Origin: Nocardia cyriacigeorgica GUH-2
Lineage (GTDB): Bacteria; Actinomycetota; Actinomycetes; Mycobacteriales; Mycobacteriaceae
Direction: 5' to 3'
NCBI RefSeq assembly: GCF_000284035.1
Contig: NC_016887.1
Coordinates: 1,922,001-1,986,000, forward strand
Length of the DNA stretch: 64,000 nt
Each line of letters starts with the position of its first letter. The stretch's first letter is position 1. Below are positions 26,738 to 35,258 of this stretch, piece by piece. Position numbers and translations under genes: made by a program. The notes beneath the pieces were generated by a model, which did no database searches, was not told where the DNA came from, and saw only the letters and a list, made by a program, of their open reading frames with translations.

Positions 26738-27283
26738 TCAGCTCAATCGCAGCGCGGTCAGGTGCCAATCTCGGCTCCCGGATCGCTCGATGCGGGCGGC
26801 CAGCGCCAGTCGTCGCGAGCCGCGTATGTATCGAGCACAGATCTCCGCTGTCTGTTCGTCGACCATCTCCACATGGAGACCGGCCAGAACAGCGGCGCCG
26901 AGCTCTCTGCTGGGCACGAGGTCGGCCCGCACCAAGGTGCCGACCGCCGCGACGGTGCGTTCGTCGGCGATCCCGGACAGCTGGGAGACCGGGCGCCGAT
27001 GGTCGAGTACTTCCAACGCCACTCGCAGCGATCGTTCGGCGGCCAGCCGTGCCTGTTCCAACGCCTCACCGCCATGGTTCGACCGCGCCGCCGAGCACGC
27101 CGCCCGGCGGATTCCTGCGGGTTCTCGATGAGTGGATGATCCGGTCCGGGGTCGTAGGCGACTGCGGCACGGCAATGTTTCCGGGCCCGCAGGTAGGGGT
27201 GCCCGCGAACCGTTCGGCACGTACGGCCGTGCCGGAGGTTCGTACATGGGAATGGGCAGCAGTTCTATCCGGAACTCATCCAT
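26738..27283 (-). CDS. Rv3235-family protein
   Basis: A 181-residue protein from ATG 27283 (GAGGGGG six bases upstream). The first ~80 residues are Pro/Arg-rich and probably disordered. The last ~105 hold the family core: ARLAAERSLRVALEVLDHRRPVSQL, then LGAAVLAGLHVEMVDEQTAEICARYIRGSRRLALAARIE and a terminal WHLTALRL. The family is usually encoded near secA in mycobacteria and relatives, and its role is unknown. Finding it between two related helicases is unusual. It is 191 bp upstream of helicase copy 1 on the same strand. Confidence 0.75.
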   Translation of the reverse strand: MDEFRIELLPIPMYEPPARPYVPNGSRAPLPAGPETLPCRSRLRPRTGSSTHREPAGIRRAACSAARSNHGGEALEQARLAAERSLRVALEVLDHRRPVSQLSGIADERTVAAVGTLVRADLVPSRELGAAVLAGLHVEMVDEQTAEICARYIRGSRRLALAARIERSGSRDWHLTALRLS

Positions 27284-27830
27284 CGGTATCCCCCTCGCAG
27301 ATGATCGCCGGAGCGCGATCGGCTGGTTGCAGCATGGCATTCGGGAAAATCTGTTCGCCGGGTTTCGCGCCGGATTCGTCGCACACCCGCTGTCGGATCG
27401 GCGTTTTCGGAATCGACGGCGTGTCGTGTCGAGTCGGCGGATGGGCGTCGAGTGAGCGAACGGGCAATCATCCGTGGTTCGCCTCACCGGAGTAGGCGGC
27501 GTCGGCGATCTTGGGTTACCCGAACGCCGAACAGGGGGGGCTGTCACCCGACTCGCCGCGTTGCTGGGCTGCCGCGCCGAGCGGTTCGAGGCAGCGGGTC
27601 GGCGTCCACGATTTGCGACCGGGCCCGGCGCGGTGCCGGGGCTCTGCGCCCGACCCCCACTGCTGTCGCTCACCCCGTACCTTCGGGAACTGGTGCGCAG
27701 CAAATGCAACGACATCTGCAAGAACATTCCCAATTCCATTGGCAATAAGCAGATTTCACTGTTGAAACAACAACATTCCGGTAAACTTCCTCCTCGGATG
27801 CAAACATCATCCGAAGGTAGGGGATCACTC
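27284..27830. other. 547-bp region upstream of helicase copy 2
   Basis: No convincing gene. Base composition falls toward AT near 27700-27800. Short inverted repeats lie just before helicase copy 2: CCAAT-TCC-ATTGG (27730-27742), TGTTG-AAA-CAACA (27763-27775) and TCGGATG-n7-CATCCGA (27794-27814). These are candidate operators. Confidence 0.4.
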
Positions 27831-29783
27831 ATGACCGATATTGCTCGTGAGCGCAGGCGCCGGTGGGTGGAGCGCGAACTCGCTGACCTACCGCGGCTCA
27901 CGGCGGCGCAGCGGCGGTTTCTATCCGTGCCGCTGTCCGAGCGGGATTGGCACATTTTGGTCGACCGCGCGGGTGACAACGAGGGACGGGCGTCGGGGTT
28001 CGCGATCGGGCGTACGGGTGTGTATGCCTTGGTGTTCACCGATGTGGTGCCGTCCCGAGGGTATTTGGCGCGGGTGCGCAAACATGCGGAGGAGGCCTTT
28101 GCGGGCCTGCTGTTCGGGCGCGAACAGTTCGTCCCGCACATGCTCGACATCATGTTGCTGATGTCCTCGGCGGTGCGGGCGCAGGCACACGATCAGTTCC
28201 TCGCGGTCGACGAGTCGACCATTCGGGAAACGTTGATCACGGGCGAAACCAAACTATCGAAACGGCGGGCACGCGATATCGCGCTCTCGGTGGCGGACCG
28301 ATTGACCTGGTACCAGCACATTTCCACCGAATCGGCGCCTGCAGGGGATGCGGTGGCCGCCGACGGATTGTTCGGTGAATCCACGCTGGCCGAGGAGGCG
28401 AGAGCGAATGGTCTGGCCCGCCCGTTCCGCGACTGGATGACGTTCCTGGATCCCGAACAGCTCGCGCTGGTCCACGCGAACTTCAACGGCCCGGCCAGAT
28501 TCAGCGGACCCGCCGGCACCGGAAAGTCCGTCGTCGCGCTGCATCGCATGGCGCATTTCGCCAAACACCATCCCGGCCGCCTGCTGTTCACCAGCTTCGT
28601 CAAGACCCTCCCCGCTTATCACGAGCAGAGCTTCGCCCACCTGGCTCCGCACGCGCGGGGTCGAGCGAAGTTCATCGGCCTGCACGCGTGGACGATCGAC
28701 TTCCTCAAGCGCCGTGAAGTGCCCTACTACCTCGACTCCACCATTCGGGAAGACGCTTTCGCCCGCGCCTGGAGCCGTGCTCGTGACGTGCTCGGACGGA
28801 TCGAGGGCACCGATTATCAGTATTGGCAAGATGAGCTGGATCGCACCATCAAGGGCCGCGGCCTGGAGACCCGCGATGCCTACAAGGCGATCAAACGCAC
28901 CGGCCGCGACGGCATTCAACTGCACGGCAGTCGCCGCGATTACGTGTGGGAACACCTCTATCGCCCCTACCAGGCGCGCATGGCCAATCGTGGCGCCGAC
29001 GATTTCAACGACATCATCCGCAAAGCGATCGACGAGCTGCGGGCGCGGCCCTTGGACAGCACCGAGGATTACGCCATGGTCGTCGTGGATGAAGTGCAGG
29101 ATTTCACCCTCATGCAGTTGCGCCTGGTCCATCAGATCGCCGGTGGCGGCCCGGACGCGAACCTGCTCATGGTCGGTGACGGCCAGCAGCAGGTCTATGC
29201 GGGCGGCTGGCGCATCTCCGACGCCGGAATTCCGCTGCTGGGTCGCGGCCGTATCCTGCGGCGCAATTACCGCAACCGGGAAGCGATTCTGCGCTACACC
29301 CAGCAGATCGAGGCCGGAAACAGCGTCGACGATCTCGACGGGGGCCGCGGATTCGTGTTGCGCGACAGCGACTCCGTACTCCCGGGCGGCGAGGCCAGCG
29401 AGCGATTAGTCAGCCGGGCCGAGATCGACACGCTGCTGGTCCGGGCGATCAAGGATTCCGGCCTGCCCGCCACCGATATCGCCGTCATTGTCAGCACCAG
29501 GAAGGACGCCGCGCACTTCCAAGCGGTCCTGGAACAGGCCAACTTCCCGGTGCTGTCGCTCGAGGAATACGACGGCACCCAGCTCGACTGCATCAAGGTC
29601 GGCACCGTCTACCGGGCCAAGGGCATGGATTTCGCCGCCGTCTTCCACATCGCCGACAAACCCATCGACACCACCCACCTCACCGGCGGGGCCCGCGACC
29701 GCGCCGAACTGCTCGCCCGCCAGCGACTGGTGGCCGTGAGCCGTCCACGCGACTACCTGTGGGTCGCGTATCTGACAGACTGA
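27831..29783 (+). CDS. UvrD-like SF1 helicase with NERD-like N-terminal domain (copy 2)
   Basis: A 650-residue protein; ATG 27831 aligns with the start of copy 1 (PRLTAAQRRFLSVPLSERDWHILV). The frame stays open upstream without a good start. Layout matches copy 1: NERD-like region with GRTGVYALVF, Walker A FSGPAGTGKSVVALHRM near 225, VVVDEVQDF, VGDGQQQVYAGGWR, RNYRNREAI, motif V GTVYRAKGMDFA, and motif VI region VAVSRPRDYLWVAYL. In the last, the usual TRAR reads SRPR, so one sensor arginine is replaced by proline. The two copies point outward from the Rv3235-family gene. The histidine phosphatase starts 4 bp after the stop and is probably coupled. Confidence 0.85.
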   Translation: MTDIARERRRRWVERELADLPRLTAAQRRFLSVPLSERDWHILVDRAGDNEGRASGFAIGRTGVYALVFTDVVPSRGYLARVRKHAEEAFAGLLFGREQFVPHMLDIMLLMSSAVRAQAHDQFLAVDESTIRETLITGETKLSKRRARDIALSVADRLTWYQHISTESAPAGDAVAADGLFGESTLAEEARANGLARPFRDWMTFLDPEQLALVHANFNGPARFSGPAGTGKSVVALHRMAHFAKHHPGRLLFTSFVKTLPAYHEQSFAHLAPHARGRAKFIGLHAWTIDFLKRREVPYYLDSTIREDAFARAWSRARDVLGRIEGTDYQYWQDELDRTIKGRGLETRDAYKAIKRTGRDGIQLHGSRRDYVWEHLYRPYQARMANRGADDFNDIIRKAIDELRARPLDSTEDYAMVVVDEVQDFTLMQLRLVHQIAGGGPDANLLMVGDGQQQVYAGGWRISDAGIPLLGRGRILRRNYRNREAILRYTQQIEAGNSVDDLDGGRGFVLRDSDSVLPGGEASERLVSRAEIDTLLVRAIKDSGLPATDIAVIVSTRKDAAHFQAVLEQANFPVLSLEEYDGTQLDCIKVGTVYRAKGMDFAAVFHIADKPIDTTHLTGGARDRAELLARQRLVAVSRPRDYLWVAYLTD

Positions 29784-29787
29784 CCGG

Positions 29788-30486
29788 GTGCACGAAGCGC
29801 TCGCATACCCGCTTCCACGGCCGACCGAACTCGCCGGAGTCTGGGCGGTCAGACACGGCCAGAGCACCGTGAATGCCGCAGCTGGCGGACCAGACGCCGA
29901 CTCCCGCAACCGCGTGCCCGACTGGACGATCGAGCTGTCGCCGCTGGGGGAGCAGCAGGCCGCGGCACTCGGCCGATGGTGGTCCGGGCTGGGTGGCGAT
30001 CGCCCCGGGCTGGTCCTCTGCTCGCCCTATCTGCGCACGAGAAAGACCTGGGCTGCGATGGAGCAGGCCGCACGAGGTTCCGGTGCCCAGCCGGTGGTGG
30101 TCGTCGACGAACGGCTACGCGACCGCGAGATGGGGTCGCTGGAACTGTGGTCGCCCGCCAGAATCCGCCGCGACGCACCCGAGGAAGCCGAACGCCGACA
30201 GCGCCTGGGGGATTGGTTCTATCGCCCGCCGGGTGGCGAATCGCTGGCCGACGTCACATTGCGCGTGCGCGATCTCATCAACGACATCGAACGGCCCGCC
30301 GCGCGCACGCAGGTGCTGATCGTCGCCCACGACGCGACCATCGCTGCGCTGCGCCGAATCTTCTCCGGTCCGGGTTCCGAGCTGCCCGAGGAACTTCCGC
30401 CGGTCCCGAATGCGTCTGTTTCCCAGTGGGTTCAGGACCGGGGGCGGCTGAAGTTGGTTCGGTGGGGGGAAAGCGTTTTCGCCTGA
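29788..30486 (+). CDS. Histidine phosphatase (phosphoglycerate mutase-like) family protein
   Basis: A 232-residue protein, GTG start four bases after the helicase stop. The phosphohistidine motif is VRHGQST near residue 27; the second catalytic histidine is in IVAHDATIAALR near 178, and the phosphate-pocket region LCSPYLRTRKTW is present. The branch includes broad-specificity phosphatases as well as mutases, so the substrate is open. The tight junction suggests cotranscription with helicase copy 2, though a functional link is not established. It ends 17 bp from the convergent nucleotidase. Confidence 0.88.
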   Translation: MHEALAYPLPRPTELAGVWAVRHGQSTVNAAAGGPDADSRNRVPDWTIELSPLGEQQAAALGRWWSGLGGDRPGLVLCSPYLRTRKTWAAMEQAARGSGAQPVVVVDERLRDREMGSLELWSPARIRRDAPEEAERRQRLGDWFYRPPGGESLADVTLRVRDLINDIERPAARTQVLIVAHDATIAALRRIFSGPGSELPEELPPVPNASVSQWVQDRGRLKLVRWGESVFA

Positions 30487-30502
30487 TCGACCAGCAACCC
30501 GA

Positions 30503-32173
30503 TCACCGACGTTCGATCCGCACCGCCGGCGGCGCGACCGGCCCGCGCTCGGTGAGGTAGCCCTCCAGCACGTCGAGATCCACCGGCCCCACCGTCATAT
30601 CCGTCCCCCGCGTGAACACGCTGAATCCATCACCCCCGGAGGCGAGGAAGTTGTTCGTCGTGACCCGGTACACCGCAACCTCGTTCAACGGCTGGCCACC
30701 GATCCGGACGCTGCTCTCGTCGATCTTGTCGCCCGCCGGCGCCGCATCGTCGTAGGCGTAGGAGATGCCGGCCACTGACAGAATGGTCGCCTTGTCCGGG
30801 CGACTCCATTGCTGTTCGAGCAGGTCCACGATCTGGCGTCCGGTCAGGCTGACGGTCACCACCTGATTACCGAACGGCTGCGACTGATAGATGCTGCCGA
30901 ACGTGATCGGCCCTGCTCCGATATCGGCCCGCACACCACCCGGGTTCATGAACGCCGCCACCGCCTGCGCGGGCCCGGCGGTAGCGTCGAGCATGGCGTC
31001 GGCGATCAGATTGCCCAACGGCGATTCACCGCCCGGAGCAGCGGATTTGGGCAACGGCGCCGCCGCGGCACCCACTACCCGCTCGGCCCGGGGCGCGGCT
31101 TCGGCAGCGAAGAAGTCGATCAGCTCGACCGTCGCCGGATCGGGTGCCACATCCCGCGTCACCACCCGGTTCACGGCCCGCACATCGACATCGCCGTCCC
31201 CGAAACGCAACGTGACGTCGGTGATCAGCCGCCCATACGACGCCGCCTGCGTCACGACCTTCCCGTCGAATTCGCACACGTAGGACTGGTGGCTGTGCGC
31301 GGTCATCAACACCCGCACCGCCGGATCGGTGCGGCGGGCCAGCTCGGGCACGTTCGGCGTGATGTTCGCGCAACCGTTGTAGTCGGCGTCGGGCACCTGC
31401 TGCTTCCCACCGTCGTGCACCAACCCGACGATCACCTCCGCACCCGCGGCGAGCATCTCGGGCACATGCCGGTTGATCGCTTCCGCCGGGTCGCCGAAGC
31501 TGTATCCGCGAATCCCTTCCGGGAAGACGATCTGCGCGGTCTCGGGCGTCACCACGCCGACCACACCGATCTTGTGCCCGCCCGCCTCGACCATTGTCCA
31601 CGGCCGCAGACCGGGCGGCAGCTGCCCGTCACCGTTGGTCATATTCGCCGCCAGATACGGAAACTCCGCCCCGGTGAACGGCGCTCCGGGCGAGCACCCG
31701 TCGAGCGCGCAGCCACCCTGCTGCATCCGCGCCAGCTCCAGCACACCGTCATCGAGCTCGTGGTTCCCGACCGCCGACGCCGCCGGCCGCAGCGAATTCA
31801 AGTACTTCACCGTCGGCTCGTCATGGAACAGCGACGACACCAGCGGACTCGCCCCGAAATTGTCACCCGCCAACAGCACCGCGCTGTCCGGGTAAGCCGC
31901 CCGCAACCGCGCCACATGCGTCGCCAGGTAGGCAGCACCACCCGCGTCCCGGCCCGCGATCTGCCCGTTGGAACCCTCCGGCGGCTGCAGATGCCCGTGC
32001 AGATCGTTGAACCCGAACAGATGCACCTCACCAGACTGCGCTTCGGGCAGATCGTCCGTCGAGACGAGCGGGGTCTGGCCGGGAGAAGTCGGCGGCTCGG
32101 CGGTACAGCCGACGAGAAGGATCACGCTGAGCAGGCCGGCGCAAGCAGCGGCGACGCGATGAGAGGCGCTCAT
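30503..32173 (-). CDS. Lipoprotein 5'-nucleotidase/metallophosphatase
   Basis: A 556-residue protein; ATG 32173 gives a compact lipoprotein signal (ACAGLLSVILLVGC), and ATG 32191 six codons upstream is possible. The metallophosphatase domain shows FNDLHGHLQP, GDNFGASPL, GNHELDDG and TAHSHQSY. The 5'-nucleotidase C-terminal domain follows, with FMNPGGVRADI and the substrate-stacking region YQSQPFGNQVV near 430. It should release phosphate or nucleosides from nucleotides outside the membrane. Monocistronic as far as can be seen. Confidence 0.9.
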   Translation of the reverse strand: MSASHRVAAACAGLLSVILLVGCTAEPPTSPGQTPLVSTDDLPEAQSGEVHLFGFNDLHGHLQPPEGSNGQIAGRDAGGAAYLATHVARLRAAYPDSAVLLAGDNFGASPLVSSLFHDEPTVKYLNSLRPAASAVGNHELDDGVLELARMQQGGCALDGCSPGAPFTGAEFPYLAANMTNGDGQLPPGLRPWTMVEAGGHKIGVVGVVTPETAQIVFPEGIRGYSFGDPAEAINRHVPEMLAAGAEVIVGLVHDGGKQQVPDADYNGCANITPNVPELARRTDPAVRVLMTAHSHQSYVCEFDGKVVTQAASYGRLITDVTLRFGDGDVDVRAVNRVVTRDVAPDPATVELIDFFAAEAAPRAERVVGAAAAPLPKSAAPGGESPLGNLIADAMLDATAGPAQAVAAFMNPGGVRADIGAGPITFGSIYQSQPFGNQVVTVSLTGRQIVDLLEQQWSRPDKATILSVAGISYAYDDAAPAGDKIDESSVRIGGQPLNEVAVYRVTTNNFLASGGDGFSVFTRGTDMTVGPVDLDVLEGYLTERGPVAPPAVRIERR

Positions 32174-32249
32174 GCGTCCCGACGGTGACATATCAGGTGG
32201 GCCGGAATGCGACGGAGGGGTGAATTCTGACGAATGCCGCCGAGTCGCT

Positions 32250-33299
32250 TCACCTGGTGCTGCGCCGATAATCCCTGGTCAGCTTCCGTGCGAGGTAGTG
32301 GCTGTCGCGACCCACACCGTGCAGCGTTCCGGACAGGATGGACCGCTGGTACTCCAAGCCGATGAACGCCAGACCTGGACGAGCGGTGGACAGGCCGTTG
32401 CGATGCGACGGAAACCCGGCCGCATCGACGGTGATCAGACCGTCCAGGTACTGGAGCGCGGGCCGATAACCGGTGGCCAGGATGACGGCGTCGACCCGAG
32501 CGGTCCGCCCATCAGCCCAACGCAACTCCGTGCCGTCGGCGGCGGTGAACATCTCGGTGGCCTCGAGCTTTCCGCTGTCGATGAGCTCGCGGTGACCGTC
32601 GGTGTCGATGACCGGAATCGTCCCGCTGTGAAAGAACCGGCCCGCCGGCAGCCGCGCGGCCAGCGACAGCACTCGCCAGAACCGAGAATCCGCCGGGATC
32701 GGCTCGGTGGTCGCGTAGCGCAGCGGGGTGCGCGAGGCCAGGATCACCTCAGCGTAGGAGGCGAGTTCCACCGCGATCTGGAACGCCGAATTCCCCGAAC
32801 CGACCACGACAACCCGCTGTCCCGCAAAGGGTTCCGGCGCCCGGTAGTCAGAGCTGTGGCTGACTTCGCCGGTGTAGGAATTCAGCGCAGGAATGTCCGG
32901 GCGGTGCGGATTGCCGAACATGCCAGAGGCCGCGATCACCATGGGTGCGGTGAATTCCGTGCCCTCCGTTGTCTGTACGCGGTATCCGCCGTCGACGCGC
33001 GACACTCTGTGCACCCGCTGTCCGGTGCGAACCGTCAGGTCTTCGGCGCAGCGCCGCAGGTAGTCGGCGACTTCGTCGCGAGTCGGGTAGCGGTTCGGGT
33101 CGCCGGGGAACGGCCGACCCGGCAGTCCGTCGAGGTGAGCCGGCGTGAACAGCCGGAGGCTGTCGTAGTAGTGCGGCCACGAGCCCGCGGTATCGTCACC
33201 GGCTTCCAGCACCAGTGGTCGCAACCCACGTTCCTGAAGCGCCAGTGCCGCGGCGATACCGGCCTGACCGGCGCCGATGACGATCGCTGAGGTATCCAT
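32250..33299 (-). CDS. FAD-dependent flavin monooxygenase-like oxidoreductase
   Basis: A 349-residue protein from ATG 33299. It has the FAD Rossmann motif VIGAGQAGIAAALALQERGL at the N-terminus, the NAD(P)H motif VVVGSGNSAFQIAVELA near 165, and the ATGYRP element near 290, in the order found in flavin-containing monooxygenases and CzcO-like flavoproteins. The substrate is unknown. Divergent from the small secreted gene at 33457. Confidence 0.88.
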   Translation of the reverse strand: MDTSAIVIGAGQAGIAAALALQERGLRPLVLEAGDDTAGSWPHYYDSLRLFTPAHLDGLPGRPFPGDPNRYPTRDEVADYLRRCAEDLTVRTGQRVHRVSRVDGGYRVQTTEGTEFTAPMVIAASGMFGNPHRPDIPALNSYTGEVSHSSDYRAPEPFAGQRVVVVGSGNSAFQIAVELASYAEVILASRTPLRYATTEPIPADSRFWRVLSLAARLPAGRFFHSGTIPVIDTDGHRELIDSGKLEATEMFTAADGTELRWADGRTARVDAVILATGYRPALQYLDGLITVDAAGFPSHRNGLSTARPGLAFIGLEYQRSILSGTLHGVGRDSHYLARKLTRDYRRSTR

Positions 33300-33456
33300 G
33301 ACGGCCCGATCGTGACAGCCGGCCATGCGCGGACGCAAACGAATTACGCCCGGCTGATCACGGATACGAGCATCAGGTCGTTCGACCCCGTCTGCCTCAC
33401 AAGCACTCCCGACCGCATGAGAGAATCGTCAGCGTTTCACAAGTGAATGGAGCAAG

Positions 33457-33711
33457 ATGAGAATCGCCGCTGTTCTCGGGACGTCCGCTGTTGCTGTCGG
33501 ATTGGTCCTGTCGGTTCCGGTGCAGGCTTCGGCGCAGCCGGGGTCGGGGTGCCATGAGTCCTATGACCCGTGTGTGCCGATCACTTCTGATGTGGACTGT
33601 GCCGGTGGGAGTGGGAACGGGCCGGAGTACACCGGGCGGGTTCGGGTGATCGGGCCGGATGAGTACGACCTCGACCGCGACGGAAACGGAATCGGCTGCG
33701 AGAACAGCTGA
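33457..33711 (+). CDS. Secreted excalibur-like calcium-binding protein
   Basis: An 84-residue protein with a signal peptide (AVLGTSAVAVGLVLSVPVQASA). The mature part has four cysteines and ends in DLDRDGNGIGCE, the Asp-rich calcium loop of the excalibur domain. The phrase YDPCVPITSDVDCAGG is typical of small secreted proteins and nuclease tails with this domain. It probably acts outside the cell; no catalytic domain is attached. Confidence 0.8.
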   Translation: MRIAAVLGTSAVAVGLVLSVPVQASAQPGSGCHESYDPCVPITSDVDCAGGSGNGPEYTGRVRVIGPDEYDLDRDGNGIGCENS

Positions 33712-33724
33712 TTCCTGGTTGGCC

Positions 33725-33749
33725 GGGTCCGGGCCACCGGTCCGGACCC
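33725..33749. terminator. Stem-loop between convergent genes
   Basis: GGGTCCGG and CCGGACCC form an 8-bp stem with a 9-base loop between the excalibur gene (+) and the small lipoprotein gene (-). Confidence 0.5.
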
Positions 33750-33764
33750 CAGGCCACGGCCGCA

Positions 33765-34109
33765 TCACCCTCCAGGCTGCAACCCCGAGGAAATCTCGAC
33801 CACGATCTGCTGATCGGTCACCTCACGCACCGTGATCGTGTTGCCCTCGGCCGACCCCGATTCACCCACCGGAACCGTGACTTCCTGCCCGCCCACCGAG
33901 AGGGTCACCAGGTTCCCCTCCACCGAGACGACCTTGACCTTCAACCCGAGCACGTTCGCCTCGGCATCAACGCCACGCTCGAACGTGATAACGCAGCCCT
34001 CAACCTTGCACTCGCTGGTGTACCCGTCACCCTGAATGGTGCAGGCGCCCGCACCGAACGCGGTCAGGGCGGCGAACATGGACGCTGCGATCAGCCGTCG
34101 AACAAACAC
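33765..34109 (-). CDS. Small exported (lipo)protein of unknown function
   Basis: About 114 residues from GTG 34109 (an ATG seven codons upstream is possible). The N-terminus reads FVRRLIAASMFAALTAFGAGAC, a likely lipoprotein signal. The mature part has three cysteines in the first 15 residues and then a beta-rich sequence with repeated short strands (LVTLSVGGQEVTVPVG, NTITVREVTDQQIVVEI). The family is not recognised. Confidence 0.6.
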   Translation of the reverse strand: MFVRRLIAASMFAALTAFGAGACTIQGDGYTSECKVEGCVITFERGVDAEANVLGLKVKVVSVEGNLVTLSVGGQEVTVPVGESGSAEGNTITVREVTDQQIVVEISSGLQPGG

Positions 34110-34154
34110 GCCACCAGTGTAGATCCGCAATTGGCCACAGACCGCCCAACCGCG

Positions 34155-34637
34155 TCAGTCCTGCCCCTCCGCCATCACCACCACCCGATCCACCCCCGGC
34201 GAATACCCCAGCACCGGCCGCTCGACATCCCCCTCCGCGTACATCACCACCGCCTTCCCCAACAGCCGCCCGATCGTGCCGAGAAACCCCGCCAGCACAT
34301 CAACCCCACCCTGCCCCCGCAACTCCTGCAGATCGACATCGAATTCCACCTGCGACTCGAACCACGGCCGAAAGATCGCCAACAGCTCCGGCCCCACCCG
34401 AACATGCAGACTGACGACCTCATCGTCCTCACCCCGCCCCAACACCTCCGCCGCCCCCGGCAACGGCCGCACCTCATCGCCTACCCGAAACTCCCACTCC
34501 CACCCACTCGACCGAATCAGGTCGAACACGGCCTGCCAGTCGTCGACGGTGGTGTCGTGCACGTAGATGTCCGGTAGCGCACCCATGACCGCGGGATCGA
34601 AGAAGCCCTTGACGTCGTCCCATTTCAAATCCGACAT
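34155..34637 (-). CDS. Conserved hypothetical actinobacterial protein
   Basis: A 160-residue acidic soluble protein; ATG 34637 is chosen because the sequence MSDLKWDDVKGFFD looks like the natural N-terminus. It has no signal or membrane helix. Patterns such as DWQAVFDLIRSSGW, AIFRPWFESQVEFDVDLQELRGQGGVDVL resemble a conserved family that I cannot name. The size and acidity would fit an immunity or adaptor protein, but nothing in the sequence proves this. It has high-GC codon use like its chromosomal neighbours. Confidence 0.65.
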   Translation of the reverse strand: MSDLKWDDVKGFFDPAVMGALPDIYVHDTTVDDWQAVFDLIRSSGWEWEFRVGDEVRPLPGAAEVLGRGEDDEVVSLHVRVGPELLAIFRPWFESQVEFDVDLQELRGQGGVDVLAGFLGTIGRLLGKAVVMYAEGDVERPVLGYSPGVDRVVVMAEGQD

Positions 34638-34727
34638 GGGTTCATCATGGTCGACTGGAGTAATACGGCGTGATCGGATCCGTGGATTCACCTCATCGCG
34701 GGCAGGTGACGGTCCCCATAGATATGT

Positions 34728-35234
34728 TCACCTCCTAAGACCCCACCCTTCAAACACCAGCCTGACCATCGGTATCGCGAGGACTATGCCGATTCCCATG
34801 CAAATGAGTCCCCACATGTCGTAGATGCTCGCTCGGTGCGATCGGATCTGGCAGCGCCGCAGGAACCCATGTCGGCGGTTGCGACACCGATCGCCCGTGG
34901 TTTCCGTCCAAGCCCAACACCGTGAGAAGAACCAGCCCCCGGCGGCAAATGGAGCGGCGAATGTAGTGACAGCGGCGATGGTCATCCACCGCGGTTGAGG
35001 AAATATGTCGGCGGGACCGAGCAGAGCGATCGTGCCGCTGATTGCGGAGATGATCAGGGATACGCTCAGCGCGCATGCGACCCGTGTTCTGTCGTGATTC
35101 CACCATGACGGGCCGGCTTGGTTCGAGTAGGACCCACGCGGTGCAACATATGTCGACCGGTACGTGGTTCGGTACCTGCAAGCCTGCGCGGATCGATGTC
35201 TGCCTACCGGGCATCGGATGTCGTACTGGCACAC
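34728..35234 (-). CDS. Small membrane protein with a Cys/His motif, downstream of the caspase-helicase
   Basis: About 168 residues from a GTG 24 bp after the caspase-helicase stop; the ribosome site is weak, so the start is uncertain. Two hydrophobic helices (ACALSVSLIISAISGTIALL; TIAAVTTFAAPFAAGGWFF) are followed by a cytoplasm-facing segment with CWAWTETTGDRCRNRRHGFLRRC and a nearby SHR, a likely metal or redox motif (Cys-x11-Cys-x10-Cys). A third helix (WGLICMGIGIVLAIPMVRLVF) ends the protein. The spacing suggests it is the third gene of the EACC1-caspase operon. Function unknown. Confidence 0.55.
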   Translation of the reverse strand: MCQYDIRCPVGRHRSAQACRYRTTYRSTYVAPRGSYSNQAGPSWWNHDRTRVACALSVSLIISAISGTIALLGPADIFPQPRWMTIAAVTTFAAPFAAGGWFFSRCWAWTETTGDRCRNRRHGFLRRCQIRSHRASIYDMWGLICMGIGIVLAIPMVRLVFEGWGLRR

Positions 35235-35258
35235 GGGTCTTCCACCATTTGCGCGTTG

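Noticed and set aside
27284..28153. Extension of the Rv3235-family gene upstream to 28153
   Set aside because: It would overlap helicase copy 2 in antisense; ATG 27283 has a good ribosome site.
30809..32188. Long plus-strand frame opposite the 5'-nucleotidase
   Set aside because: Arg/His-rich antisense shadow with no domain; the nucleotidase motifs are on the minus strand.
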